Assembly: GCF_035751725.1 (NCBI RefSeq)
Contig: NZ_CP142104.1
Location: 1,054,001-1,118,000 of the forward strand
Source: Pseudomonas frederiksbergensis
Lineage (GTDB): Bacteria; Pseudomonadota; Gammaproteobacteria; Pseudomonadales; Pseudomonadaceae
Direction of reading: 5' to 3'
DNA length: 64,000 bases
Part shown: piece by piece, positions 1 through 7,911 of the stretch
Numbering within the stretch: position 1 is the first letter of the stretch
Layout: each line of letters opens with the position of its first letter
Program-made: the position numbers and the translations under genes
Notes under the pieces: model-generated
Databases searched by the model: none
The model's input: the letters and a program-made list of their open reading frames with translations, nothing else
What the model was told of the DNA's origin: nothing

Positions 1-125
1 CAGTGTTCCCAAGCTTGCTGCTTGCGGGTATCGAGTGGGCCTTGCTGCATTTCCAAGAGCCAGTGCACGGCTTGCTCGGCGACGTGTGCACTGACGCCCG
101 GCGCGCCGTTGATCGGTGGCGTCAT
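1..125 (-). CDS. FecR-type anti-sigma/signal transducer, N-terminal part
   Basis: About the first 41 codons of a FecR-like protein run off the left edge. The visible N terminus has an alanine-rich helix followed by W-L-L-E-M-Q, G-P-L and a Q-Q-A-W-E-H-W stretch, the usual pattern of the cytoplasmic FecR N-terminal domain (DUF4880) that contacts the partner sigma factor. Its ATG overlaps the TGA of the upstream sigma gene (ATGA), so the two are translationally coupled. By family knowledge it would be an inner-membrane protein relaying a signal from a TonB-dependent siderophore receptor. The receptor gene, if present, lies outside the window. Confidence 0.8.
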   Translation of the reverse strand, partial: MTPPINGAPGVSAHVAEQAVHWLLEMQQGPLDTRKQQAWEH

Positions 126-610
126 AAGGCGAAGTAGCAGCGCATCGCTGCCTTGTTCAGATGACGCTTGACTGTCGCCACTGAAATCCCCAATTCGCGG
201 GCGATCTCGTTGTAGGTCAGGCCATCGACCTGGGCCAGCAGAAACGCCTGCTTGACTGCCCGCGGCAACCCATCGAGCAGTTGGTCCAGTTCCATCAGGG
301 TTTGCAGGATGATTGCCCGCTCCTCCTCCGACGGCACCACGTGCTCCGGCAGTTGAGCGAGGGCATCGAGGTAGGCGCGCTCGAGGTCCTGGCGGCGGTA
401 ATGGTTGAACAGCACGCGCTTGGCAATGGTCGTGAGAAATGCACGGGGCTCAAGAACCGGCTGCGGATCGCGAGCGGTCAGTACACGCATGAACGTGTCT
501 TGGGCAAGGTCGGCGGCGCTGTCGGGGCAACCGAGTTTTCTTCGCAACCAGCCGTTCAGCCAACGGTGATGGGCGTTGTAGAGCACTTCGACGGTGTGTG
601 CAGGCGGCAA
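122..610 (-). CDS. FecI-like ECF sigma factor
   Basis: A 162-residue ECF sigma factor. Region 2 covers roughly residues 10-75 (core around LAQDTFMRVL) and region 4 roughly residues 105-155, with the helix-turn-helix GLTYNEIARELGISVATVKR. Length is normal for FecI-type factors. No in-frame ATG follows the upstream stop, so translation must begin at a TTG (610) or at a GTG eight codons further in (586). The coupled fecR-like gene downstream indicates a cell-surface signalling system for iron or siderophore uptake. A Fur-like palindrome lies about 35 bases upstream of the start, consistent with iron repression. The ligand cannot be inferred here. Confidence 0.88.
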   Translation of the reverse strand: MPPAHTVEVLYNAHHRWLNGWLRRKLGCPDSAADLAQDTFMRVLTARDPQPVLEPRAFLTTIAKRVLFNHYRRQDLERAYLDALAQLPEHVVPSEEERAIILQTLMELDQLLDGLPRAVKQAFLLAQVDGLTYNEIARELGISVATVKRHLNKAAMRCYFAL

Positions 611-643
611 CGAGAAACATCCCGACAGCGCAGAGCTGTGCTA

Positions 644-662
644 GAGAACAAGAATTGTTCGC
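644..662. promoter_or_regulatory. Candidate Fur box before the FecI-like gene
   Basis: The segment holds a perfect 6-3-6 inverted repeat, GAACAA-gaa-TTGTTC (646-660). Laid against the 19-base Fur consensus it agrees at about 11 of 19 positions, within the range of weak natural Fur boxes. It lies upstream of an ECF sigma gene of a class that is usually iron repressed. Other palindrome-binding regulators are possible. Confidence 0.35.
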
Positions 663-739
663 ATTGTAGGGGTGCAGTGGTGGCTACGGCAATCGGGATG
701 AGTGCCTGGTCGTTTCATTTGGCCGGGGCACGCTGGCGC

Positions 740-1615
740 TTAGCGCAAGAACGCCTGTCGATATTCCCCGGGGCTTGCGCCCATGGCGTGGCGAAAACGG
801 TTAGTGAAATGACTGGCGCTGGCAAATCCGCAGGCCAACGCTACGTCGCCCAAGGGCCGGGAAGTGCTGCGCAGCAAGTGCCGCGCGCGGGCCAGGCGCC
901 GAGCCAGTACATATCGGTGGGGTGGCAGCCCGAAACTTTCGCGGAACATCCGCGCAAAGTGATATTCGGACAACGCGCACAGCGCCGCCAGTTGCCCGAG
1001 ACTGATGGCCTCGGCCAGGTGGCTGTCGACGTAATCCACCAGCAACCGCCGCTGGTGAGCTGCCAGGCCACCTTTGAAGCGAACGCCTTGGCGCTGGCCG
1101 ACCTGGCTGAGCAGCAAGTGGTTGAGCAGGTCATGGGCCAGGCTGGTGGTCAGCAGCCGTTCCGCGGGTTCGTTCCAATTCAGCGCGATCAACTGGCGAA
1201 AGCGCCGGGCCTGTTGCGGATCGTCGAGGAAGGTTTCCTCGTGTAGCTGCACTTGCCGAGGCTCGCGGTCCAGCACGGTGATGCAGCCAAGGGCGAATTG
1301 TTCAGCGCTGAAATACAGATGGGCGAGGCGAATGTCGCCATTGATGACCCAGGCCGACTCATGCCCGGCCGGCAGGATGCAGAGCTTGTCCGGTGCACCG
1401 GTGGTATCGGGCCGCTCGCGACGAAACGTTCCGGTGCCGCCCGCGATGTAGCACGACAGCGTATGGTGCGTCGGCGCTTCGTAGTCCCGGGCGTCGTGGT
1501 GATTGGTCCACAAAGCGGCCGCCATGCCGTCCCCGAGCTCGGCGCTGTGCTCGAGGCGAGCGTTGGGCGAGCTGTTGAGCGCTTGGAAGACTTGTAGGGT
1601 TTGCAGTGTGGACAT
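740..1615 (-). CDS. AraC-family transcriptional regulator
   Basis: A 291-residue regulator with an N-terminal cupin-like sensor domain (about residues 20-165) and a C-terminal AraC/XylS DNA-binding domain (about 185-288). The latter has two helix-turn-helix units: L-G-Q-L-A-A-L-C-A-L-S-E-Y-H-F-A-R-M-F, then a second ending in ASHFTNRFRHAMGASPGEYR. The ATG is preceded by an AT-rich leader. It is divergent from the DMT exporter gene, which starts about 135 bases away, so it may control that gene; this is inference from position only. The effector is unknown. Confidence 0.85.
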   Translation of the reverse strand: MSTLQTLQVFQALNSSPNARLEHSAELGDGMAAALWTNHHDARDYEAPTHHTLSCYIAGGTGTFRRERPDTTGAPDKLCILPAGHESAWVINGDIRLAHLYFSAEQFALGCITVLDREPRQVQLHEETFLDDPQQARRFRQLIALNWNEPAERLLTTSLAHDLLNHLLLSQVGQRQGVRFKGGLAAHQRRLLVDYVDSHLAEAISLGQLAALCALSEYHFARMFRESFGLPPHRYVLARRLARARHLLRSTSRPLGDVALACGFASASHFTNRFRHAMGASPGEYRQAFLR

Positions 1616-1751
1616 GATCGGTTCTCCAACGCTTGCATCCTACTCCGTAGGCCGTTCCCTGCCAGCCCATTACTTATAAAAACCGCAAGTTTACGCAAGC
1701 GCCAGGCAGGCATCGGCGGGAGACTGGCCGCCACTGCCTGGAGTCGCCGTC

Positions 1752-2654
1752 ATGAACCTCTCGTTGTACCTGCTTACCGTGCTCATCTGGGGCACCACAT
1801 GGATTGCGCTGAAATTGCAGTTGGGTGTGGTCGCCATTCCGGTTTCGATCGTTTATCGCTTCGGCCTGGCCGCGCTGATCCTGTTCGCGATGTTGCTGCT
1901 CAGCCGCCGCTTGCAGGTGATGAACCGTCGCGGCCACTTGATCTGCGTCGCCCAGGGCCTGTGCCTGTTCTGCATCAACTTCATGTGTTTCCTCACCGCC
2001 AGCCAGTGGATTCCCAGTGGATTGGTTGCCGTGGTGTTCTCCACCGCGACCCTCTGGAACGCCTTGAATGCCCGGGTGTTCTTCGGCCAACGGATCGCCC
2101 GCAACGTGTTGCTCGGCGGCGCCTTGGGGCTGTTCGGGCTGGCGTTGTTGTTCTGGCCTGAACTGGCCGGTCACCGCGCAAGCCCGCAGACCTTGTTCGG
2201 GTTGGCGTTGGCGCTGCTGGGGACGTTGTGTTTCTCGGCGGGCAACATGCTGTCGAGCCTGCAACAGAAGGCCGGCCTCAAGCCGTTGACCACCAACGCC
2301 TGGGGCATGGCGTATGGGGCGGCGATGTTGTCGGTGTGGTGTCTGGTCCAGGGCATCCCATTCGACATGGAATGGAATCCGCGCTACATCGGCTCGCTGC
2401 TGTACCTGGTGATACCAGGGTCGGTCATCGGCTTCACCGCCTACCTGACACTGGTTGGACGCATGGGCCCGGAGCGGGCGGCGTATTGCACGGTGCTGTT
2501 CCCGGTGGTGGCGTTGAATGTCTCGGCTTTTGTCGAGGGCTACCAGTGGACGGCGCCGGCATTGGTGGGATTGGTGCTGGTGATGCTGGGTAACGTGCTG
2601 GTGTTTCGCAAGCCACGGCCGGTGGCGGCGAAAGTCGCGCTGGGTGCTCGTTGA
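1752..2654 (+). CDS. DMT-family (EamA) inner-membrane transporter
   Basis: A 300-residue integral membrane protein with about ten hydrophobic helices in two EamA repeats (roughly residues 3-130 and 145-290). The N terminus LLTVLIWGTTWIALK is a standard EamA start. Family members export metabolites such as amino acids, but the substrate cannot be assigned. It stands alone and is divergent from the AraC-type gene. It ends just before a perfect 14-bp hairpin of REP type. Length is normal for the family. Confidence 0.85.
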   Translation: MNLSLYLLTVLIWGTTWIALKLQLGVVAIPVSIVYRFGLAALILFAMLLLSRRLQVMNRRGHLICVAQGLCLFCINFMCFLTASQWIPSGLVAVVFSTATLWNALNARVFFGQRIARNVLLGGALGLFGLALLFWPELAGHRASPQTLFGLALALLGTLCFSAGNMLSSLQQKAGLKPLTTNAWGMAYGAAMLSVWCLVQGIPFDMEWNPRYIGSLLYLVIPGSVIGFTAYLTLVGRMGPERAAYCTVLFPVVALNVSAFVEGYQWTAPALVGLVLVMLGNVLVFRKPRPVAAKVALGAR

Positions 2655-2676
2655 GGCATAAGGTCTGGCGATCATC

Positions 2677-2708
2677 CCGTGGCGAGGGAGCAAGCTCCCT
2701 CGCCACGG
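2677..2708. repeat. REP-family palindrome (GTGGCGAGGG type)
   Basis: A perfect 14-bp inverted repeat around a CAAG loop, with arms CCGTGGCGAGGGAG and its complement. It belongs to the same family as the palindromes at 19021 and 31595. It lies between two convergent genes and may also act as a terminator stem, though no T-tract follows on either strand. Confidence 0.75.
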
Positions 2709-2714
2709 TGTGCT

Positions 2715-3686
2715 TCATTTCCAGACTTGCGGGTTGACCAGGTTCTTCGGCCGCTCGCCCAGCAATGCACTGCGCAGGTTCTCCACGGCGAGATTGGCCA
2801 TGGCTTCACGGGTTTCGTGGGTGGCCGAGCCGATATGTGGCAAGGTCACGGCATTGTTCAATTGGAACAGTGGCGATTCGGCCAGCGGCTCTTTCTCGTA
2901 GACATCCAGCCCGGCGCCGCGGATGCGGTTGTTCTGCAACGCTTCGATCAGCGCCGGCTCGTCCACCACCGGGCCGCGGGAGATGTTGATCAGGATGGCG
3001 CTCGGTTTCATCAAGGCCAGCTCGCGTTCGCCGATGAGGTGGCGGGTCTTTTCGCTCAATGGCACTACGAGGCAGACGAAATCCGCTTCGGCCAGCAATT
3101 GGTCCAGCGAACGGAATTGAGCCCCCAACTCATTTTCCAAGTCGGCCTTGCGGCTGTTGCCGCTGTAGAGGATCGGCATGTTGAACCCCAGGCGACCCCG
3201 TCGGGCAACGGCCGCGCCGATATTGCCCATGCCGACGATGCCCAGGGTCTTGCCATGCACATCGCTGCCGAACAACTGCGGCCCGACTGACGCCTGCCAC
3301 TGTCCGGCCTTGGTCCAGGCGTCCAGTTCGGCGACGCGACGGGCGCTGCTCATCAGCAGGGCGAAGGCCAGGTCGGCGGTGCTTTCGGTGAGCACGTCAG
3401 GGGTATTGGTGAGCATGATCCCGCGTTCATTGAAGTACGCCACGTCGTAGTTGTCATAGCCCACCGACACGCTGGATACCACTTCCAGTTTCGTGGCGTT
3501 CTGCAGCTGCTCGCGGCCGAGCTTGCGGCCGACACCGATCAGTCCGTGGACATGGGGCAGGGCTTCGTTGAACTGCGCATTGATGTCGCCGTTCGATGGG
3601 TTGGGCACGATCACATCGAAGTCCTGTCGCAGGCGCTCGATCATGGGAGGCGTGATACGGCTGAAGGCAAGTACGGTTTTTTTCAT
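2715..3686 (-). CDS. ghrB: D-2-hydroxyacid dehydrogenase (glyoxylate/hydroxypyruvate or 2-ketogluconate reductase type)
   Basis: A 323-residue NAD(P)H-dependent reductase of the D-isomer 2-hydroxyacid dehydrogenase family. The Rossmann motif GIVGMGNIG is near residues 149-157. The catalytic Arg lies in NISRGPVVDE, and the catalytic His in LPHIGSATHETR near the C terminus. The ATG at 3686 was chosen over one 14 codons upstream because similarity to the family begins with M-K-K-T-V-L-A. Substrates in this subgroup include glyoxylate, hydroxypyruvate and 2-ketogluconate, and sequence alone does not separate them. No companion ketogluconate genes are adjacent, so the symbol is approximate. Confidence 0.82.
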   Translation of the reverse strand: MKKTVLAFSRITPPMIERLRQDFDVIVPNPSNGDINAQFNEALPHVHGLIGVGRKLGREQLQNATKLEVVSSVSVGYDNYDVAYFNERGIMLTNTPDVLTESTADLAFALLMSSARRVAELDAWTKAGQWQASVGPQLFGSDVHGKTLGIVGMGNIGAAVARRGRLGFNMPILYSGNSRKADLENELGAQFRSLDQLLAEADFVCLVVPLSEKTRHLIGERELALMKPSAILINISRGPVVDEPALIEALQNNRIRGAGLDVYEKEPLAESPLFQLNNAVTLPHIGSATHETREAMANLAVENLRSALLGERPKNLVNPQVWK

Positions 3687-3782
3687 CGTGCAAGGCTCAT
3701 CTGCATGGAATACCAAGCACGCTAACATTCCTGGCGCGGGTTAGGCGAGAGGGGACAGTGTTATTGGTACGCCTGGATATCC

Positions 3783-3873
3783 CTTGTGGAAGCGAGCTTG
3801 TCCGCGAAGGCGCTCTTTCGGCTTGCATCGACAGCGACTGAACCACCGCTATCGCGAGCTCGCTACCAACGGG
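3783..3873. repeat. REPIN-like pair of inverted REP sequences
   Basis: Two imperfect inverted copies of the repeat GTGGnAGCGnGCTTGcTCGCGA face each other (about 3784-3810 and 3847-3873) around a spacer of roughly 35 bases. Copies of the same family occur at 16155, 44656 and 47057. It fills the gap between two genes that read in the same direction. Confidence 0.6.
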
Positions 3874-3885
3874 ATTCCCAGAGAT

Positions 3886-4635
3886 TCATGCAGCCCGCAG
3901 TGAAATAAAGGCGTAATTGACAGGGGTTTCCGTGACCACCCGCGCGCCACTGGCCGTGACCTGGCTGGCAATGTCATCCCCAGACAAATGGAACTGCCAT
4001 TCACTGGCTTGCGACTGCAGTGGCTGCGAACGGGCCTGGTCGATGGCTTCGGCGAACGCATCCATGTTCGGCAGGTACGCCGTGAATCCGTCACCCTTCA
4101 GTGCAGTGGTGTGAATGCCGAGTGACGCACAAATGCGTTCCTTCATCCCGATTTCTTCACGATCGGCCTGGCGCGAGCGCTCGATCAATTCGGCCAGTTC
4201 CTGGTCCACCAATTTGCCACCGACGATCAACTGTGGCCCCGTTTCCCAAGACTCCGGCGGGCAATCCTTGGCGGCCACGTTGAGCGGGATGTGCGGATTG
4301 ATTTCCATGGGGTAGATGCGGCACACCAAGGGCCTGCGCTCGTAGATGCTGCACAGGTTGTCAGCGTCCAGGTTGTGGCAGGGGCCGGCGTTGTAGGCGG
4401 CGAAAGTGATCGCCACCAAGGCTTGGCTCGTGCCGCTGCGCACGACTGTGGAGCGCCGTTCGGCGTGCTCGCGTTGCGCCATTGGCAGGCCGAGGCCATT
4501 GGGCAGGAAGGCTTCCACCAGGACAATCACTTGTCCACCGTCGCTGGCCCACATCCTGGCTTCGTCGAGCGTCAGCGGAACATGGTGGCCGGTGCAGCAT
4601 TTACCGCACCCAACACAGGAAAACGTTGTATTCAT
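3886..4635 (-). CDS. YkgJ-family cysteine cluster protein (putative Fe-S/zinc binding)
   Basis: A 249-residue protein whose N terminus carries FSCVGCGKCCTGHH, the CxxCxxxCC cluster of the YkgJ/CxxCxxCC family. Further cysteines are at CxxxxxRxxxxCRIYPM and A-A-K-D-C-P-P in the middle. The family is thought to bind a metal or Fe-S cluster and is often called an Fe-S oxidoreductase, but its biochemical role is not established. The C-terminal 90 residues lack recognisable motifs. It stands alone between a REPIN and a small secreted protein. Confidence 0.75.
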   Translation of the reverse strand: MNTTFSCVGCGKCCTGHHVPLTLDEARMWASDGGQVIVLVEAFLPNGLGLPMAQREHAERRSTVVRSGTSQALVAITFAAYNAGPCHNLDADNLCSIYERRPLVCRIYPMEINPHIPLNVAAKDCPPESWETGPQLIVGGKLVDQELAELIERSRQADREEIGMKERICASLGIHTTALKGDGFTAYLPNMDAFAEAIDQARSQPLQSQASEWQFHLSGDDIASQVTASGARVVTETPVNYAFISLRAA

Positions 4636-4714
4636 TCATTGACCGCAGGCAATAGGCTGAGGGCGGCGACAGAAAAACGCCGTGATCAGCCGAGCGAAGC
4701 AAGTTGTGCGCCAT

Positions 4715-5041
4715 TCACCGAGGAGTGCTGGCCGGGCGGATCGAGTCCCATTCGGTCACGACGGCGGTCTTGGTCTTCTTGCGATAGAGGCACAGTTCGG
4801 TGCCGGTCGCGCCGTTCATGTGTTTCTGTGGGTACTGGCCCTGCAACAACACTGCGGTGTAGCCCACGCGATCATCGAATTGCGCGGCGGTGCCGACCGG
4901 TTCGGCGTTTTTCAATCCGCTGGCCTTGATGCAACTGGCGAGTACTTTTTTGTCGTAGGCGGCCCAAGCGTCGGAGCTTGAAGCATGAACCTGTGCAGAC
5001 AGGGCGGTCAGGGCGAGGAGAATCAGGGCGGGGGCTTTCAT
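4715..5041 (-). CDS. Small secreted hypothetical protein
   Basis: A 108-residue protein with a clear Sec signal peptide (about residues 1-22, ending in Q-V-H-A-S). The mature part has a pair of cysteines, one in V-L-A-S-C-I-K and one in E-L-C-L-Y-R-K-K, that could form a disulfide. The start at 5041 is supported by AAGGA eight bases upstream; a much longer reading from 5215 has no such signal. I do not recognise a family. The position before cheV suggests no function. Confidence 0.65.
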   Translation of the reverse strand: MKAPALILLALTALSAQVHASSSDAWAAYDKKVLASCIKASGLKNAEPVGTAAQFDDRVGYTAVLLQGQYPQKHMNGATGTELCLYRKKTKTAVVTEWDSIRPASTPR

Positions 5042-5169
5042 CAGGAAAATCCTTGTTCTGGGGTGAACAAGAGTATGCCAGAGATTGAAAGAACGGCTGG
5101 GGCTGGGGGCGGATCCGGGCTTCGTTGCGCTTGGAGGCGACAACGAAGCCAGGATCGGCTTCGGTGAAG

Positions 5170-6072
5170 TCAGCGACCTTGTTCGGCAACGGCCTTGGCC
5201 GCCGTGATCAGGCACTTGGTCAGCTCGGGCGAAGAGAACTTGGTGAGTACGCCATTGGCGCCGGCCAGTCGGGCTTTCTCACTGTTCATGGCGCTGTCGA
5301 GCGAGGTGTGCAGCAGCACATAGAGATGAGCGAAGTCGGGCGTTTCGCGCAGGGTGCGGGTCAACGCGTAGCCGTCCATCTCCGACATCTCGATGTCGGA
5401 GACGATCAGGTTGATCTCCTGCGCAGTGCCTTGCAGTTCCAACAGGCAGTCGATGGCTTCCTTGGCGCTGCGTGCGGTGTGGCACTGCAGGCCCAGGTTG
5501 CGCAGAGTATGCACCGACTGTTGCAGCGCGACCTGGCTGTCATCGACCACCAGGATTCGTGCATTGCCGAGCACTTCGGCGTCTTCCATGCTCAACTCGG
5601 TCGGCGCCGTCTCGATTTGCGCCGGGGCGATGCCGTGGATGACTTTCTCGATATCCAGCACCTGAACCAGGGTGCCGTCCACCGAGGTTACGCCGGTGAT
5701 GAATGCGCGCACGCCGCCGGAGCCGTAGGGCGGTGGCTTGATGTCCGTGGTCAGGCAGTGGACGATCTTGCTCACGGCCTGGACATGCAAGCCTTGTTTG
5801 GAGCGGCTGACGTCAGTGACGATCAGGCAGCCGCCGTCCGGATCTTCAAGGGGCCGCTCGCCAATGGCACGGCTCAGGTCGATCACCGACAAGGATGCCC
5901 CGCGCAGTGTGGCGATGCCTTTGACGTGCGGATGCGACTCCGGCAGCTTGGTCAATGGCGGGCAGGGAATGATCTCACTGACCTTTAGCAGGTTGATCGC
6001 CATCAGCTTGCCGCTGCGCAAGGTAAAGAGCAGAAGCGAAAGGGAATCTGCGCGGGCTTTGTTGGAGGACAT
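5170..6072 (-). CDS. cheV: Chemotaxis coupling/response-regulator protein CheV
   Basis: A 300-residue protein with an N-terminal CheW-like coupling domain (about residues 10-155) and a C-terminal receiver domain (about 170-295). In the receiver, ILVVDDSQ supplies the acidic pair and LIVSDIEMSEMDGYAL the phosphorylatable Asp; the Lys is in N-G-V-L-T-K-F. This domain order is the signature of CheV, which couples chemoreceptors to CheA and adapts on phosphorylation. Pseudomonads commonly have several cheV genes. It is a stand-alone gene away from other chemotaxis genes. Confidence 0.93.
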   Translation of the reverse strand: MSSNKARADSLSLLLFTLRSGKLMAINLLKVSEIIPCPPLTKLPESHPHVKGIATLRGASLSVIDLSRAIGERPLEDPDGGCLIVTDVSRSKQGLHVQAVSKIVHCLTTDIKPPPYGSGGVRAFITGVTSVDGTLVQVLDIEKVIHGIAPAQIETAPTELSMEDAEVLGNARILVVDDSQVALQQSVHTLRNLGLQCHTARSAKEAIDCLLELQGTAQEINLIVSDIEMSEMDGYALTRTLRETPDFAHLYVLLHTSLDSAMNSEKARLAGANGVLTKFSSPELTKCLITAAKAVAEQGR

Positions 6073-6207
6073 AAAAACCTTCTGTGGAAAAAGGTGGGGC
6101 GAGCATGAAGGTCGCCAAGACAGCTTTTGATAACGGGTTATCGACTTGTTGGGGACAGGCTTTAGGGCGAAAGGTATCGACAGCTGATTACCTCGGCCGG
6201 GATGCCG

Positions 6208-7761
6208 CTACTTGAGTCCCAATCGCTTTGCCATCCGTCCCAGATTGGCCCGGTCCAGGCCCAGCTCCCGAGCTGCGCTGGCCCAGTTGTGCTGGTGGCG
6301 TTCCAGGCAAGCACTGATGATTTGCCGCTGATAGTTTTCCGTGGCCTGGCGTAAGTCACCGGTCGTTGCCAGCGAGGGATCGGGCGCCGGGCTTGCGGTC
6401 GGCGCGCTGTTGCGGTTGGCGTGAGGCAAATCCAGGTCATCGGCGCTCAAGCTTAGAATCTTCGGTCGTACCGGATGGCTGCCCAATGCCTTTAGCGCGC
6501 TGCGGCCGATCAGGTGCTCCAGCTCGCGCACATTGCCTGGCCAATCGTAGGCCAGCAACGCGGCCTGGGCATCGCTGGTCAGGCGCAGGCTGCCCAGGCC
6601 CATGCGCGAACGGTTCTGTTCGAGGAAAAAACCGGCGAGAAGCAGCACGTCACGCCCACGGTCACGCAGTGCGGGCACTTGCAATGGGTACACGCTCAGC
6701 CGGTGATAGAAGTCGGCCCGATAACGGCCGTTGCGCACTTCTTCAGCAAGGTCGCGATTGGTCGCCGCGATCAGGCGCACATCGACGCGGTGTTCCTTGT
6801 CCGAGCCCAGGCGTTGCAATTGCCCGCTCTGCAGGACGCGCAACAGTTTGGCCTGGACAGGCAAGGACAGCTCACCCACCTCATCGAGGAACAACGTGCC
6901 GCCATCGGCCAGTTCGAACTTGCCGCGCCGGTCGTTGGTGGCTCCGGTGAAAGCACCGCGCACATGACCAAACAGCTCGCTCTCCACCAGCGTGTCCGGA
7001 AGGGCGGCGCAGTTGAGACTGATCAGCGGTTGGTCGGCACGGTTGGAGGCGGCGTGAATGGCCTGGGCGACCAATTCCTTGCCGACCCCGGTTTCGCCGG
7101 TGATCAGCACCGTCAGGTCACTGCCGCCCACCAGCTTGATTTCTTCCACCAGGCGTTTGTGGGCCTTGCTCTGGCCGACCATGTCGCGGTGCTGCTGGCC
7201 GCTCGCCTGGCGATAGACCTCGGCGCGGTGATGCTCGTCCTCGGCCTTCAAGGCCAGCCGCTCGATACGTTCGGCTGCGCTGACCGTGGCCGCCGCGAGA
7301 CTGGCGAAGGCTTGCAAGGCGCTCAGGTCGATAGGCTCGAAACGTTCCGGGTCCAGCGAATCCAGCGTCAGCAATCCCCAGGACTGCTCGTCGACGAACA
7401 GCGGACAGCCCATGCAATCATGGACTTCCAGGTGTTCATCCAAGCCTTCGACCAGCCCATCGTATGGGTCGGGCAGGTCGCTGTCGGCGGCGAAGCGAGT
7501 CGGTTGCGCATTGGCTAGCAACGCTTCGAAGCGGGGATGTTCGCTGATGCGGAACCGGCGTCCCAGCGTGTCGGTACTCAAGCCGTCCACCGCCAGCGGC
7601 ACGAGGCAATCCCCATCCAGGCGCAACAACGCCGCGGCGTCGCAGGGCAGCAGGGCTCGCAAGGCGACAAGCAAGCGGCGGTAGCGCTCGCCCTCCGGCA
7701 GCTCGCGAGACAGGTCCGCCACCAGGGGCAGCAGCGAGGTGAGCAATGAGGTTGCGGTCAT
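6208..7761 (-). CDS. norR: Nitric oxide-responsive sigma-54 activator NorR
   Basis: A 517-residue activator: N-terminal GAF sensor (about 20-170), central AAA+ sigma-54 interaction domain (about 195-425) with Walker A GETGVGKE, the GAFTGA loop and Walker B GGTLFLDE, and a C-terminal Fis-type helix-turn-helix (about 475-517). Length and domain order match NorR/FhpR, in which a non-haem iron in the GAF domain senses NO. It is divergent from hmp with three GTCAT-N-ATGAC palindromes between them. The first palindrome overlaps its own start codon, suggesting autorepression. Activation of hmp is inferred from this arrangement. Confidence 0.93.
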   Translation of the reverse strand: MTATSLLTSLLPLVADLSRELPEGERYRRLLVALRALLPCDAAALLRLDGDCLVPLAVDGLSTDTLGRRFRISEHPRFEALLANAQPTRFAADSDLPDPYDGLVEGLDEHLEVHDCMGCPLFVDEQSWGLLTLDSLDPERFEPIDLSALQAFASLAAATVSAAERIERLALKAEDEHHRAEVYRQASGQQHRDMVGQSKAHKRLVEEIKLVGGSDLTVLITGETGVGKELVAQAIHAASNRADQPLISLNCAALPDTLVESELFGHVRGAFTGATNDRRGKFELADGGTLFLDEVGELSLPVQAKLLRVLQSGQLQRLGSDKEHRVDVRLIAATNRDLAEEVRNGRYRADFYHRLSVYPLQVPALRDRGRDVLLLAGFFLEQNRSRMGLGSLRLTSDAQAALLAYDWPGNVRELEHLIGRSALKALGSHPVRPKILSLSADDLDLPHANRNSAPTASPAPDPSLATTGDLRQATENYQRQIISACLERHQHNWASAARELGLDRANLGRMAKRLGLK

Positions 7762-7812
7762 AATGACTCCATCTGGTCGTAATGACTATAAAGCCAGCCG
7801 TGTCATTATGAC
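7757..7812. promoter_or_regulatory. Three NorR-type binding sites in the norR-hmp gap
   Basis: Three near-identical 11-bp palindromes lie at 7757-7767 (GTCATAATGAC), 7776-7786 (GTCGTAATGAC) and 7802-7812 (GTCATTATGAC). Each fits the known NorR core GT-N7-AC. In E. coli three such sites upstream of norVW are needed for NorR to act as an enhancer-bound hexamer. Here site 1 covers the norR start codon, and all three lie upstream of a candidate sigma-54 promoter for hmp. Confidence 0.8.
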
Positions 7813-7853
7813 TATTAGTTTATTAACTAACTGAAAAACAAAGATAATTTTTA

Positions 7854-7869
7854 TGGCATGAAAAGTGAT
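7854..7869 (+). promoter_or_regulatory. Candidate sigma-54 promoter for hmp
   Basis: TGGCAT-GAAAA-GTGAT resembles the -24/-12 consensus TGGCAC-N5-TTGCW with three mismatches. One of them is in the -12 GC, which weakens the call. It lies about 42 bases downstream of the last NorR site and about 43 bases before the hmp ATG, the geometry expected for NorR-driven transcription. Confidence 0.45.
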
Positions 7870-7911
7870 GAGTCTAGGTATCTGTTATCTGTACCACGCG
7901 AGGAGTTACCC

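Noticed and set aside
281..1246. A 321-codon plus-strand frame overlapping the FecI-like and AraC genes
   Set aside because: It spans two real genes and their gap in antisense and has no domain.
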